A stretch of 36,969 nucleotides of DNA from Rhodothermia bacterium (GTDB lineage: Bacteria; Bacteroidota; Rhodothermia; Rhodothermales; UBA2364). The notes below the pieces were generated by a model that ran no database searches, was not told the DNA's origin, and saw only the letters and a list, made by a program, of their open reading frames with translations. A program made the translations under genes and the position numbers. The stretch spans positions 1 through 36,969 of the forward strand of contig JAFLBZ010000042.1 in assembly GCA_017303715.1 (NCBI GenBank). The letters run 5' to 3'. Position 1 is the first letter of the stretch, and each line of letters begins with the position of its first letter. This document shows, one piece after another, positions 1-8,461 of the stretch.

Positions 1-15
1 TTTGAGTTGAATCAT

Positions 16-110
16 ATCTATTACCTAATGAATGAGTAGGGAATAGATAATAGCCTCTAAAATCGCCTTCAAATCAAATATTTACCAAAATTTACGTTAT
101 CTATTACCTA
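16..110. repeat. AT-rich region with three copies of a 12-bp motif
   Basis: The motif ATCTATTACCTA occurs exactly at 16-27 and 99-110. An inverted copy with one mismatch lies at 36-47, so 16-47 can fold into an imperfect hairpin. The region is much more AT-rich than the genes beside it. It sits directly in front of a gene that seems to lack its normal N-terminus. It could be a small mobile-element remnant or a regulatory region; the sequence does not decide. Confidence 0.5.
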
Positions 111-136
111 TTAATTTAGGGTTTAGGGTTAAGTAT

Positions 137-601
137 GTGCAGATAGACAAAGCCGAAGCACGTTTGGATAGCGCACTTCAGCAAGTGGATGTTCCCGAAA
201 TTATGGCACGGAAAACCTTGCTTTCGGCCTCGGAATCTATTGGATATACACCTGTGGGCAAGGTGAAAGAGGCGGACTTTATCTTGGATTTACGAGTGCG
301 GCAGTACGGAATCCGTGCAGATTCGTGGAATGGTGCAACATACCTCTTTGTGGAAGGCGATGTTTTGATCTACGATAACGAGACCAATAAGCCCATTTGG
401 AAACGCGGGGTAAGTGTCCGAGATCGGGTTTCAAGGCACTGGTTTGGTCTTGGCGGTGGCGTCGGCAATATCTTTACGGCAACAGACCTTGCAAAACTTT
501 CTACAAAAGAGATGGAAGTGGGGTTCCGGAATTTGGCCGAATTTGCGGGCGAACGTATTGCGCGCTCCATCTTGGATGATTACCAACGGAAGCGCCGATA
601 A
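137..601 (+). CDS. conserved-looking hypothetical protein, possibly 5'-truncated
   Basis: I do not recognise the family. The 154-aa product has an amphipathic start, a middle rich in short beta-like segments (ADFILDLRVRQYGI, then a stretch ending near GDVLIYDNET), a Gly-rich loop (WFGLGGGVGNIF) and a helical C-terminus. The pattern looks like a periplasmic or lipoprotein domain, but no signal peptide or lipobox is present. The only start codon in frame is GTG at 137. The frame is open upstream to about position 47 without an ATG, through repeat-rich AT-rich DNA. The gene may therefore have lost its 5' end, or the start may be wrong. It ends two bases before a weak terminator region. Confidence 0.6.
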   Translation: MQIDKAEARLDSALQQVDVPEIMARKTLLSASESIGYTPVGKVKEADFILDLRVRQYGIRADSWNGATYLFVEGDVLIYDNETNKPIWKRGVSVRDRVSRHWFGLGGGVGNIFTATDLAKLSTKEMEVGFRNLAEFAGERIARSILDDYQRKRR

Positions 602-624
602 TGTTTGATCGCCTAAGAAGTTTG

Positions 625-652
625 AAACCCTGCTCGTGTAGAGTGGGGTTTT
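625..652 (+). terminator. weak intrinsic terminator after the first gene
   Basis: A six-base stem, AAACCC (625-630) with GGGTTT (646-651), is followed by a short T-rich stretch. It lies 24 bases after the stop codon of the hypothetical gene. The rest of the 602-822 gap shows no convincing gene. Confidence 0.4.
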
Positions 653-822
653 CTTGTTCTATTGGGTTTATTTTACCGGAACCTCATGGGTATTGGTGGA
701 CATTAGCACCGCTTATAACCTATTTTATTAGTGTGCCTTTAGGTTCAGCGTATAAACCCTATGAAGAAACATATGTCTGGATACCCTAAGCGCATCTTGT
801 CCCCTAAAAAATAGTTTACCAG

Positions 823-2724
823 ATGTCACTGACCAAAAAAAATCAGGCTCGTTCCAGCCATGCTATGCGATTGGAACGCCTGCCCGTGCTTATTTTTGAC
901 GACCCTGCACAAATGGCTCGACAGGTTGCACGCAAGGTTGCAAACCTTATCCAAGACCGCGCTGTAACGGGAAGAATGGCCGTTCTTGGACTCCCAACAG
1001 GTTCTACACCTATAGGCGTGTATCGAGAATTAGTGCGGATGCACCAAGAGGAAGGACTTGATTTCTCTAACGTGATTACGTTTAACCTCGACGAATATTT
1101 CCCGATAAAGCCCGATGCCCTCCAAAGTTATCATCGGTTCATGGAGGAAAACTTGTTCAAACATGTGAATATTCCGCGGGAACAGATCCATATCCCACGA
1201 GGAGATATTGCGCGTGAGGAAGTTGATACCCACTGCGATGAATATGAGTGGCAAATAAAAAAATCAGGTGGAATAGACCTCATGTTGCTTGGTATTGGGC
1301 GTAGCGGGCACATCGGGTTTAATGAGCCGGGTTCTCGGCGCGATGACCGGACGAGGATGGTGGTTCTGGATGAAGTGACTCGTCGAGATGCAGCCGGAGA
1401 TTTCTTTGAGGAAAAAAACGTCCCGCGTGAAGCCATTACCATGGGGGTTGGGTCCATTCTCGAATGTCGCGAAATCATCCTGATGGCTACCGGTGAGCAC
1501 AAAGCCCAGATCATCCGAAAAGCCGTGGAGGAAGAGCCAAATACCAGTGTTACCGCCTCCTTCCTGCAAGAACATACCAATTGTGCCTTTTATGTGGATC
1601 GGGCGTCGGCAAGTGAACTGACCCGCGAAAAAACACCTTGGATTGTGGGAGATGTGTCTTGGGACAATGACATGGCGCGCAAAGCGGTGGTCTGGTTGGC
1701 TAAAAAGGTGAAAAAACCCATTTTACACTTAGAAACCGCAGATTTCCACCATCACCACATGCACGATCTCGTCAATGCTTATGGCTCGACGGATGAACTG
1801 ACGTACAAAGTCTTTATGGAATTCCGAAACAGGATTAAGTACCAGCCAGAATTGCCCAAGAAAAAATCTTGTATTTGTTTTAGTCCGCACCCAGACGACG
1901 ACGTCATTTCGATGGGAGGGATGTTGGGCAAATTGGCACAAAACAAAAACGATGTTGCTGTGGCCTATATGACCAATGGCTCTGTGGCTGTTTTTGACAT
2001 GGATGTGGAACGCCACTTGCGTTTTCTGGAAATGTCGGCCAAATTACATGGAGGCTCGGATGGCGAAGAAGGAATCAAGGCTTTCACACGACCAATTTTT
2101 GAATTTATTACCCAAAAAAAACCCGGACAGATTGATACCGCCGAGGTGCAACAGCTTAAAGCCTATATCCGTTATACCGAAGCCATTGCGGGTATCGAAG
2201 TGATGGGTCTGCAGGAAAAAGATGCCCGATTCCTTGATATGCCATTCTACAAAACGGGCGAGGTGAAAAAAGCACCTATCGGAGAAGACGATGTTCAAAT
2301 TGTCTTAGACTTATTTAACGAATTAAAGCCGGATCATATCTATGTTGCTGGAGACTTGTCCGATCCGCATGGTACACACCGCATGTGCTACACGGCAATT
2401 AAACGGGCTTTAGATAAGTACAACCAACAAGAAGGGGTTAAAAAACCATTGGTTTGGCTGTATAGAGGGGCTTGGCAAGAATGGGAAATCGAAAAGGCTG
2501 ATATTTTTATGCCCATGTCTAAGGCCGACCTTTACCAAAAAATTGACGCCATTTACAAGCACGAAAGCCAAAAAGACCGGGCACTTTTCCCCGGATCGGA
2601 TGCGCGTGAGTTCTGGGAGCGGGCACGAGACCGGAACATGGGTCTTGCTCGCGAAATGGATTCACTGGGCTTGCCAGAGTTTTATGCAGCCGAGGCGTAT
2701 GTAACAACCTATGAAATGCCTTAA
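823..2724 (+). CDS. glucosamine-6-phosphate deaminase-like protein fused to a PIG-L/LmbE deacetylase domain
   Basis: The 633-aa protein joins two enzymatic folds. Residues about 15-290 are NagB-like: the sugar-phosphate loop is GLPTGSTPIGVY, and FNLDEY holds Asp90, the counterpart of E. coli NagB Asp72. Residues about 340-630 are PIG-L/LmbE-like, with His356-Pro-Asp-Asp-Asp and a second His pair in DPHGTHR (His516, His519), matching the zinc ligands of that family. Bacteroidota encode similar fusions of about 650 residues annotated as glucosamine-6-phosphate deaminase-like. NagB converts glucosamine-6-phosphate to fructose-6-phosphate plus ammonia; PIG-L enzymes remove N-acetyl groups from GlcNAc conjugates. 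Both would be cytoplasmic. Oddly, the NagB motif GVDGHxxFNEP reads GRSGHIGFNEP here, so Ser161 replaces the catalytic Asp141, while His163 and Glu168 remain. The exact reaction is therefore uncertain. An alternative start is Met15 (865). Confidence 0.9.
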   Translation: MSLTKKNQARSSHAMRLERLPVLIFDDPAQMARQVARKVANLIQDRAVTGRMAVLGLPTGSTPIGVYRELVRMHQEEGLDFSNVITFNLDEYFPIKPDALQSYHRFMEENLFKHVNIPREQIHIPRGDIAREEVDTHCDEYEWQIKKSGGIDLMLLGIGRSGHIGFNEPGSRRDDRTRMVVLDEVTRRDAAGDFFEEKNVPREAITMGVGSILECREIILMATGEHKAQIIRKAVEEEPNTSVTASFLQEHTNCAFYVDRASASELTREKTPWIVGDVSWDNDMARKAVVWLAKKVKKPILHLETADFHHHHMHDLVNAYGSTDELTYKVFMEFRNRIKYQPELPKKKSCICFSPHPDDDVISMGGMLGKLAQNKNDVAVAYMTNGSVAVFDMDVERHLRFLEMSAKLHGGSDGEEGIKAFTRPIFEFITQKKPGQIDTAEVQQLKAYIRYTEAIAGIEVMGLQEKDARFLDMPFYKTGEVKKAPIGEDDVQIVLDLFNELKPDHIYVAGDLSDPHGTHRMCYTAIKRALDKYNQQEGVKKPLVWLYRGAWQEWEIEKADIFMPMSKADLYQKIDAIYKHESQKDRALFPGSDAREFWERARDRNMGLAREMDSLGLPEFYAAEAYVTTYEMP

Positions 2725-2763
2725 AAAGCCAATAAATGATGCAAGGCAATTATGTGTAAGTTT

Positions 2764-2795
2764 GGGGGAGCTGGGCAAATGCTCCCCTCTTTTTT
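2764..2795 (+). terminator. intrinsic terminator after the NagB-PIG-L gene
   Basis: A perfect stem GGGGAGC/GCTCCCC with a nine-base loop is followed directly by TCTTTTTT. It lies 40 bases after the stop codon and separates this gene from surface cassette 1. Confidence 0.9.
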
Positions 2796-3112
2796 GAAAA
2801 AGTTAATTTGATTATCCAAAAAAACAGGATCATCCTCAAGCTCATATTGAACCCACATAGATGAAAAATAATTAAACCAAGTACTGGAAGTCTAATAAAA
2901 ACAAATCATTCTGTAAGACTGTTTCGATGTCGCATTTTTGGGGAGGGCAAAAAAACCACATCATGAAAAAACAACGTGGCCTTCGTACATAAAAAAAGCG
3001 CTTGCGGTACGGGGTTAAAATTGGTACTATTCCCCAAAGCAGTGGTGCTTTTTCGCTATGAGTCATTTTGGTTATGAACTTTTTCTCTTCTCCCGATAAA
3101 ACCCGATCAAAC
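2796..3112. other. intergenic leader region before the first TonB-dependent receptor
   Basis: This stretch of about 317 bases holds no convincing gene. It is AT-rich and contains a nine-codon open frame (2963-2992, MKKQRGLRT) that is too short to judge. A widely spaced AAAAAGC/GCTTTTT pair lies around 2993-3053. It probably carries the promoter and 5' leader of the receptor gene, but I could not identify a clear promoter. Confidence 0.4.
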
Positions 3113-6100
3113 ATGAAACGCAAATGCTGGAGTATTCTGCTTTTGCTTGTGCTGTGCATGAGTACGGCTTGGGCACAAAGTGGAAAAATTGCTGGACGGG
3201 TAACGGATGCCGCATCAGGACTGGGCTTGCCCGGTGTTACGTTGCAGGTACTCGGAACCACACAAGGCAATGTGTCGGACGTGGAGGGCTACTTCTCCAT
3301 TATCAATGTCCGACCCGGAACTTATACGGTGCGCGTCTCCTTTGTTGGATACGAAACCGTCAATGTGAGTGACGTGCGGGTAAGTACAAACCTTACGACC
3401 CCGCTCAATGTGCAACTAAAAGAAGAAAGTACGCTAACGGAAGTCACCGTTATTGCCGAGCGTCCTGTTGTGCAAAAAGACGTTTCCAACTCTACTGCCA
3501 GTATTGGGGCGCAAGAAGTGGCACGGCTTCCTGTGGCCTCCGTAACCGGTGCGGTGGGATTGCAGGCTGGTATCCAAGGGTTATCCTTTCGGGGTTCCGG
3601 TTCCGATGAATTGTCCTTCAACGTCAACGGGCTTACGCTACGAGACGAACGGGACAACTCGCCGATTACCAATATCCCGCTTTCATCGGTCGAGGAAATT
3701 CAAGTCCAAACTGGGGGCTTTAATGCCGAGTATGGCAACGTGCGTTCTGGGGTGGTCAACGTCATTACCAAAGAAGGAAAACGGGATCGCTACGAAGCCA
3801 ATATCAATATCCGTTATAGCCCCCCCGCCCAGAAAAACATCGGGCCAGCAGCGAACGACATAGACTCTTACTGGATTCGTCGTTTTGTTGATCCAACCGT
3901 GGCCATGACGGGTACGGGTTCTTGGGATCAGGCCACACGAGACCAATTTGGCACGTTTGAGGGCTGGATTGCGGTTGCCGAAAAGCGCTTAAAAGACGAT
4001 GACCCAACAAACGACATGACGCCAGAAGCGCTCCAAAAAGCATTTCTGTGGCAACATCGCAAAAACATGCAGATCAATCGTCCTGATTATAACGTGGATT
4101 TTGGATTTGGTGGGCCGGTTCCGGGCTTGAATAAACTCGGAAATACCCGTTTTTATGCTTCCTTTATCCAAAACCAAGACATGTACATGATTCCATTGAA
4201 CACCGATCGTTATCGAGACTATAACGGCCACGTCAAGATTACTTCCGATGTAGCAAAGGGCATGAAGTTCTCGGTTGAAGGGATGATGGGACGCCAAAGC
4301 GGAACCACTGCCAGCCGTTCGGGTGGACCGGGATTCTTTAGGTCAGCCTCCGGTATTGCGAGCAATTTAACCAGTGTAAGTTTTATTGACTCTCGGATTT
4401 TCTCACAAGATTATTGGAATCCGAGTGAAGTAAACAGCAAAATGTTTGGTGCGACGTTTAACCATGCGCTAAATGGAAAAAGCTATTACGAACTACAAGC
4501 GGCTTATTTAGCCACAGAATACGATACCGTCCCCGGCGAAGGCCGAGACCTGACAACCCAGCAAACCTTTGGCGGTGTTGGATTTGACGAAGCGCCTTAT
4601 GGCTTTATGCCCAATCCATCAAACGGGGTGGACGGAATGCGGATGGGCGTAGGGATGTCCAATTCCCGCGATTCCAGTTTTGTTGGGGTGTTTAACCTCA
4701 AAGGGAATTACACCAATCAACTAAACCGCTTCTTGCAACTCCGTACAGGTTTTGAGTTTAACAGAAGCAACACCAAAGTGAATTACGGCAACTTTGACTC
4801 CTATTTACCTTCTAGTAATTCACAGTCCAAGTGGGATCGTTCGCCCAATCGTGGTGCTGTTTTTGCGCAAACGAAGTTAGAATTTAATGGCATGGTGGCC
4901 AATTTGGGCTTACGGGCAGATTATTTCCATGCGGGTGGTGATTGGTACGTCTTAGACCCCTTCTCGAATGCGTTATCCTCAAAAGGCTCTGCTGGTCTAG
5001 AACAAGAGGAAAAAGCAGCGACCAAGAAAATCCTTGAGTTTAGCCCGAGAATTGGGGTATCTTTTCCCGTAACCACCCTTTCAAAATTGTACTTCAACTA
5101 CGGGCATTTCCGTTCGATGCCGGCGCCGGAGAATTTGTTCTTGGTACGTTATGCAACCACCACTGGACAAATTACACGGATCGCGAATCCGAATAATCCG
5201 CTCCCCAAAACTGTTGCATACGAATTGGGTTACGAACAATCGGTAGCCGAGCAGTTCTTGATCCGGATTGCTGGATATTACAAAGATGTGTCCCTCCAAC
5301 CGTATTTGGTGAACTACGTCTCTAAGACCAATACGGTTAATTACACCACTTCTGAGCCTAATCTCTACGAGGATATTCGTGGTTTTGAGGTGACGTTGTC
5401 GCGGAATCGTGGCTGGATACAAGGCTTCGTGAACTTTACCTACATGGTGAACTCTTCGGGGTATTTTGGCTATGGAACGGTATATCAGAACCCACAAGCG
5501 ATGCGGAACTACATCAACGACGATGCGGTACGACGCGCCGCACAATCGAAACCGCAGCCTTATCCTTATGGTCGCTTAAATATTGACCTCATCTCGCCGG
5601 ATGAATGGGGGCCAGCTGTAGGCAAAATGCACCCATTAGGTGGTTGGAAAACCAGCGTTATTGTATCGTGGCAAGATGGCGGAAAAGCGACATGGGTAGG
5701 GGGTGGCTCTAAACCGGGGGTAGAACGGAACGTGGATGTGGTGGACTTTTGGAACATGAACCTGCGTTTTGCAAAGTCTTTCTATATCGGAAAACGGGGC
5801 GTTGAGTTCTTCGCCGATGTTTACAATGTGCTTAATGCAAAGCGATTGTCTGCCTATGGTTATTTCGATGGTGTGGATATCAACAAGTACCGTTTATCAC
5901 TCCACCTTCCTGAATCGCCGGACTATCCAAACATCCCCGGTAGTGATAAATTTGGAACCTATCGCAAGCCAGATGTTCCTTACCAACCTACGACTGGTAT
6001 TCAAAACCGCACGGGCGTTAAAGCCTCAAGCGACGTCTTGTATTATGAGTTTGATACGAAGTCCTATATCCAATACCAAAATGGACAATGGGTAGATGCG

Positions 6101-6220
6101 GATAAGACATTTGTTGATACCGTCCTCAAAGAAAAACGCTACATAGACATGCCAAACCAAGCGTTTCTAAACTTCTTGGATCCACGCGATTTTTGGTTTG
6201 GACTGCGGATAAAGTTGTGA
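3113..6220 (+). CDS. TonB-dependent outer-membrane receptor with carboxypeptidase-regulatory-like domain (cassette 1)
   Basis: From the ATG at 3113 the protein has 1035 residues and opens with a clear signal peptide (MKRKCWSILLLLVLCMSTAWA). A TTG start at 3068 would add 15 residues before the signal, so 3113 is preferred. Residues about 24-110 form a CarboxypepD_reg-like beta-sandwich (GKIAGRVTDAASG...SFVGYET). The plug domain follows (FNVNGLTLRDE, FNAEYGNVRSGVVNVITKEG). The rest is a 22-strand-type barrel rich in aromatic alternation and ending FWFGLRIKL. Such receptors import large ligands using TonB energy. No SusD gene follows; instead come an exported protein and a PorV paralogue. The substrate is unknown. 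It closely resembles the receptor at 28020-30665 in domain order. Confidence 0.93.
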   Translation: MKRKCWSILLLLVLCMSTAWAQSGKIAGRVTDAASGLGLPGVTLQVLGTTQGNVSDVEGYFSIINVRPGTYTVRVSFVGYETVNVSDVRVSTNLTTPLNVQLKEESTLTEVTVIAERPVVQKDVSNSTASIGAQEVARLPVASVTGAVGLQAGIQGLSFRGSGSDELSFNVNGLTLRDERDNSPITNIPLSSVEEIQVQTGGFNAEYGNVRSGVVNVITKEGKRDRYEANINIRYSPPAQKNIGPAANDIDSYWIRRFVDPTVAMTGTGSWDQATRDQFGTFEGWIAVAEKRLKDDDPTNDMTPEALQKAFLWQHRKNMQINRPDYNVDFGFGGPVPGLNKLGNTRFYASFIQNQDMYMIPLNTDRYRDYNGHVKITSDVAKGMKFSVEGMMGRQSGTTASRSGGPGFFRSASGIASNLTSVSFIDSRIFSQDYWNPSEVNSKMFGATFNHALNGKSYYELQAAYLATEYDTVPGEGRDLTTQQTFGGVGFDEAPYGFMPNPSNGVDGMRMGVGMSNSRDSSFVGVFNLKGNYTNQLNRFLQLRTGFEFNRSNTKVNYGNFDSYLPSSNSQSKWDRSPNRGAVFAQTKLEFNGMVANLGLRADYFHAGGDWYVLDPFSNALSSKGSAGLEQEEKAATKKILEFSPRIGVSFPVTTLSKLYFNYGHFRSMPAPENLFLVRYATTTGQITRIANPNNPLPKTVAYELGYEQSVAEQFLIRIAGYYKDVSLQPYLVNYVSKTNTVNYTTSEPNLYEDIRGFEVTLSRNRGWIQGFVNFTYMVNSSGYFGYGTVYQNPQAMRNYINDDAVRRAAQSKPQPYPYGRLNIDLISPDEWGPAVGKMHPLGGWKTSVIVSWQDGGKATWVGGGSKPGVERNVDVVDFWNMNLRFAKSFYIGKRGVEFFADVYNVLNAKRLSAYGYFDGVDINKYRLSLHLPESPDYPNIPGSDKFGTYRKPDVPYQPTTGIQNRTGVKASSDVLYYEFDTKSYIQYQNGQWVDADKTFVDTVLKEKRYIDMPNQAFLNFLDPRDFWFGLRIKL

Positions 6221-6233
6221 GACCCTTATGCCT

Positions 6234-6249
6234 TTCTACTTTGGTAGAA
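6234..6249 (+). promoter_or_regulatory. short hairpin between receptor and exoprotein genes
   Basis: TTCTAC (6234-6239) and GTAGAA (6244-6249) form a perfect six-base stem with a four-base loop. It lies just after the receptor stop codon and about 40 bases before the next start. There is no T-run, so it is more likely an RNA processing or stability element than a terminator. The second cassette has a hairpin at the same place. Confidence 0.4.
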
Positions 6250-6286
6250 TAGGAACTGATTGATTCATCTTTAGGCGAAAATTTTT

Positions 6287-8377
6287 ATGCGTAAGTATTT
6301 TAAACTCCTGCCTTTATGCTTGCTGGCGGTAGGAGCTTTCCAGATAACAAAAGCTCAGTTTACCAATAAATGGCTTTCTGCGGGTAGCTTCCATAACTGG
6401 TATTCCGAAGTAGGGAACCAAGTTGAATCTGCCGGTTTTGTTAAAACACAGCAAGATGGCTGGCGCTGGCCCGGAATTTACCGCTTTACCGACATGCAGG
6501 CCGCACGTGGTATGTGGATTGGGGCCAAAAATGTGACTGACGACAGAGGTACAAATTTCGATACCCGTGTGGTACATATTGGGCCGCGTGTAAGTGGTGC
6601 AAATGAGTTCTTTCCGGTTTCCTTTAAACTGGTTAGCCGTTTTGAACTTCCGTCCGTCTTCGTGGATGGGGATCCGTCGGAGCCAGAAGCGGCGATGATT
6701 GTTGATGAAGTGAACCCAAATTTGGATGCCGATTTTGCGATAGAAAACGAGGTGAATAACCTGCTCGGCCTTACCATGAAACGTCGGATTTTGCAGTTCT
6801 CGCAGGAATTTAATGACAATTACCATGTTCAGGAATACACCTTCACGAATACAGGTAATACGGATGGTGATGCAGATATAGAACTCCCGAACCACACGTT
6901 AACAGATGTTATGGTGTATTTCCAAAACCGGATGGCAGTCTCAAAAGAAACCCGATATGTGGTTGGTAATGGCTCTGGATGGGGGATGAATACCATGATT
7001 GATGCGCGGGGAGATGGCTTGCGCCCAGACCCACCCGGTCAAAACTTCCGCGCACAATTTGTTTGGCATGGCAAATTTCCAGCCTTTACGCGATATGACA
7101 ATATTGGTGGCCCTATCTTGAAGTCTGTATTGCCCGCGCTTCAGATTGCATCCGCCGATACCTTAGGTCGCCTGGGGGCGTCTCAATTCGCGGGAATCGT
7201 CGTGCTTCATGCGGATAAATCTGCCTCGGACAAAACGGATGACACAAACCAGCCGTTTACCATGAACTACATCGGATCGGACGATAACTACCAGTCTCGG
7301 AACGATGCGTTTAACGTTGCACAGATGGAGACCGAATACCGTCTGATGACCCAAGGCAAAAGACCAAGACATGCTTACATTGTAGAACCAACCGGAGATC
7401 CCGGATTCAAAGCCCCGACCGGAGATCCAGCTTTGGGAACTTCTGGTGGATATAGCAATGGGATGGGCTTTGGGCCTTATACCTTAAAGCCCGGAGAAAG
7501 CATAAAAATCGTTCTGGCCGATGCTGCTGCGGGGCTGAGCCGAGAGGAAAATATCCGAGTGGGCCGCTTGTTACAGCGCGGACAGATCAGCGTTGCGCAA
7601 AAAAATGACATCGTTTTCCAAGGCCGCGATTCGTTGTTCCAAACCTTCCGACGTGCCATCGAAAATTACAAAAGTGGTTATAAAGCACCTAAAGCACCTT
7701 TACCGCCTAAACAGTTGGAGGTGAAGTCTGGTGGTGATCGTATTCAAATCTCATGGACGCCTTTTGCCGGTGCTTCAGTAGATGGCTGGGAGGTATATCG
7801 TGCCAAAAACAGCTACGACTCTACCTATACCATGATTAAACGCCTGGGTGCAAATGAAACGAGTTTCGATGACACGACTCCCATTCGTGGTTTAGACTAT
7901 TATTATTACGTCCAAGGGTATTTGGACAAATCCAAGAATACCGGAGGTCCGGGAACGCCTGCAAACCGCGTCCTTAGAAGTAGCCGATACTTCGCACAGT
8001 CCTATGCGCCTGCTCGTCTCAAGCGGCCTGCCGGAAGTGCGTGGGACGGCGTAAGGATTGTGCCAAACCCTTATACCATTGCAGCCGGAACAGACCTGCG
8101 CTTCTCGCAACGGGATAAATTGGGATTCTTCGATGTCCCCGGTCTTTGCAGTATTGAAATCTATACCGAGTTGGGCGAATTGGTGGATAAATTTGAACAC
8201 ACCGATGGCTCCGGAGATGCCTATTGGGATCACACCACTTCCTCCCGACAATTGGTAGTGTCTGGCATCTATATTGCCGTCATTACAGCAAACGAAGACC
8301 AGACCAATAAGACAACGGGCGCGATAGAATTCCGAAAGGGTGAGCGCAAAATCATGAAATTCGTCGTTATCCGATAA
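6287..8377 (+). CDS. secreted exoprotein with Fn3-like domain and T9SS-like C-terminal tail (cassette 1)
   Basis: The 696-aa protein begins with a signal peptide cleaved near KAQFTNKW. Residues about 25-470 form a large domain I do not recognise from any named family. Its core (GLTMKRRILQFSQEFNDNY, then YTFTNTGN, from about residue 159) also appears in the exoprotein at 30717-33920. Residues about 473-565 look like an Fn3 domain (ISWTPFAGASVDGWEVYRAK). The last 105 residues begin with VPNPY (Pro593-Tyr596) and end KIMKFVVIR, which fits a T9SS-type sorting and anchoring tail. I infer that it is exported through the T9SS to the cell surface and works with the adjacent receptor. Its biochemical function is unknown. 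Confidence 0.8.
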   Translation: MRKYFKLLPLCLLAVGAFQITKAQFTNKWLSAGSFHNWYSEVGNQVESAGFVKTQQDGWRWPGIYRFTDMQAARGMWIGAKNVTDDRGTNFDTRVVHIGPRVSGANEFFPVSFKLVSRFELPSVFVDGDPSEPEAAMIVDEVNPNLDADFAIENEVNNLLGLTMKRRILQFSQEFNDNYHVQEYTFTNTGNTDGDADIELPNHTLTDVMVYFQNRMAVSKETRYVVGNGSGWGMNTMIDARGDGLRPDPPGQNFRAQFVWHGKFPAFTRYDNIGGPILKSVLPALQIASADTLGRLGASQFAGIVVLHADKSASDKTDDTNQPFTMNYIGSDDNYQSRNDAFNVAQMETEYRLMTQGKRPRHAYIVEPTGDPGFKAPTGDPALGTSGGYSNGMGFGPYTLKPGESIKIVLADAAAGLSREENIRVGRLLQRGQISVAQKNDIVFQGRDSLFQTFRRAIENYKSGYKAPKAPLPPKQLEVKSGGDRIQISWTPFAGASVDGWEVYRAKNSYDSTYTMIKRLGANETSFDDTTPIRGLDYYYYVQGYLDKSKNTGGPGTPANRVLRSSRYFAQSYAPARLKRPAGSAWDGVRIVPNPYTIAAGTDLRFSQRDKLGFFDVPGLCSIEIYTELGELVDKFEHTDGSGDAYWDHTTSSRQLVVSGIYIAVITANEDQTNKTTGAIEFRKGERKIMKFVVIR

Positions 8378-8461
8378 CCATTTAAACATCAGAGGAAAGA
8401 CATGAAGACAACTGATGCACCCAAATGGTACGTTCGGAGCGGCCATGTTTTGGGGAATACC

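Noticed and set aside
115-128. Two TTTAGGG units resembling a telomere repeat
   Set aside because: Only two units occur in an AT-rich region of a bacterial segment; chance is the simplest explanation.
601-789. Open frame of 62 codons after the first gene
   Set aside because: It runs through the weak terminator hairpin, has no recognisable domain or ribosome site, and its composition looks non-coding.
2757-2764. TAAGTTTG, a perfect match to the Bacteroidota promoter box
   Set aside because: No TTTG box lies at the right distance upstream, and a terminator follows immediately, so it is unlikely to drive a gene.
2963-2992. Nine-codon leader peptide before the first receptor
   Set aside because: It is too short to distinguish from chance; no regulatory codon run or alternative hairpin pair is evident.
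6314-6895. 193-codon minus-strand frame
   Set aside because: It lies entirely inside the cassette 1 exoprotein, is rich in Ile, Arg and His typical of antisense translation, and has no known motif.
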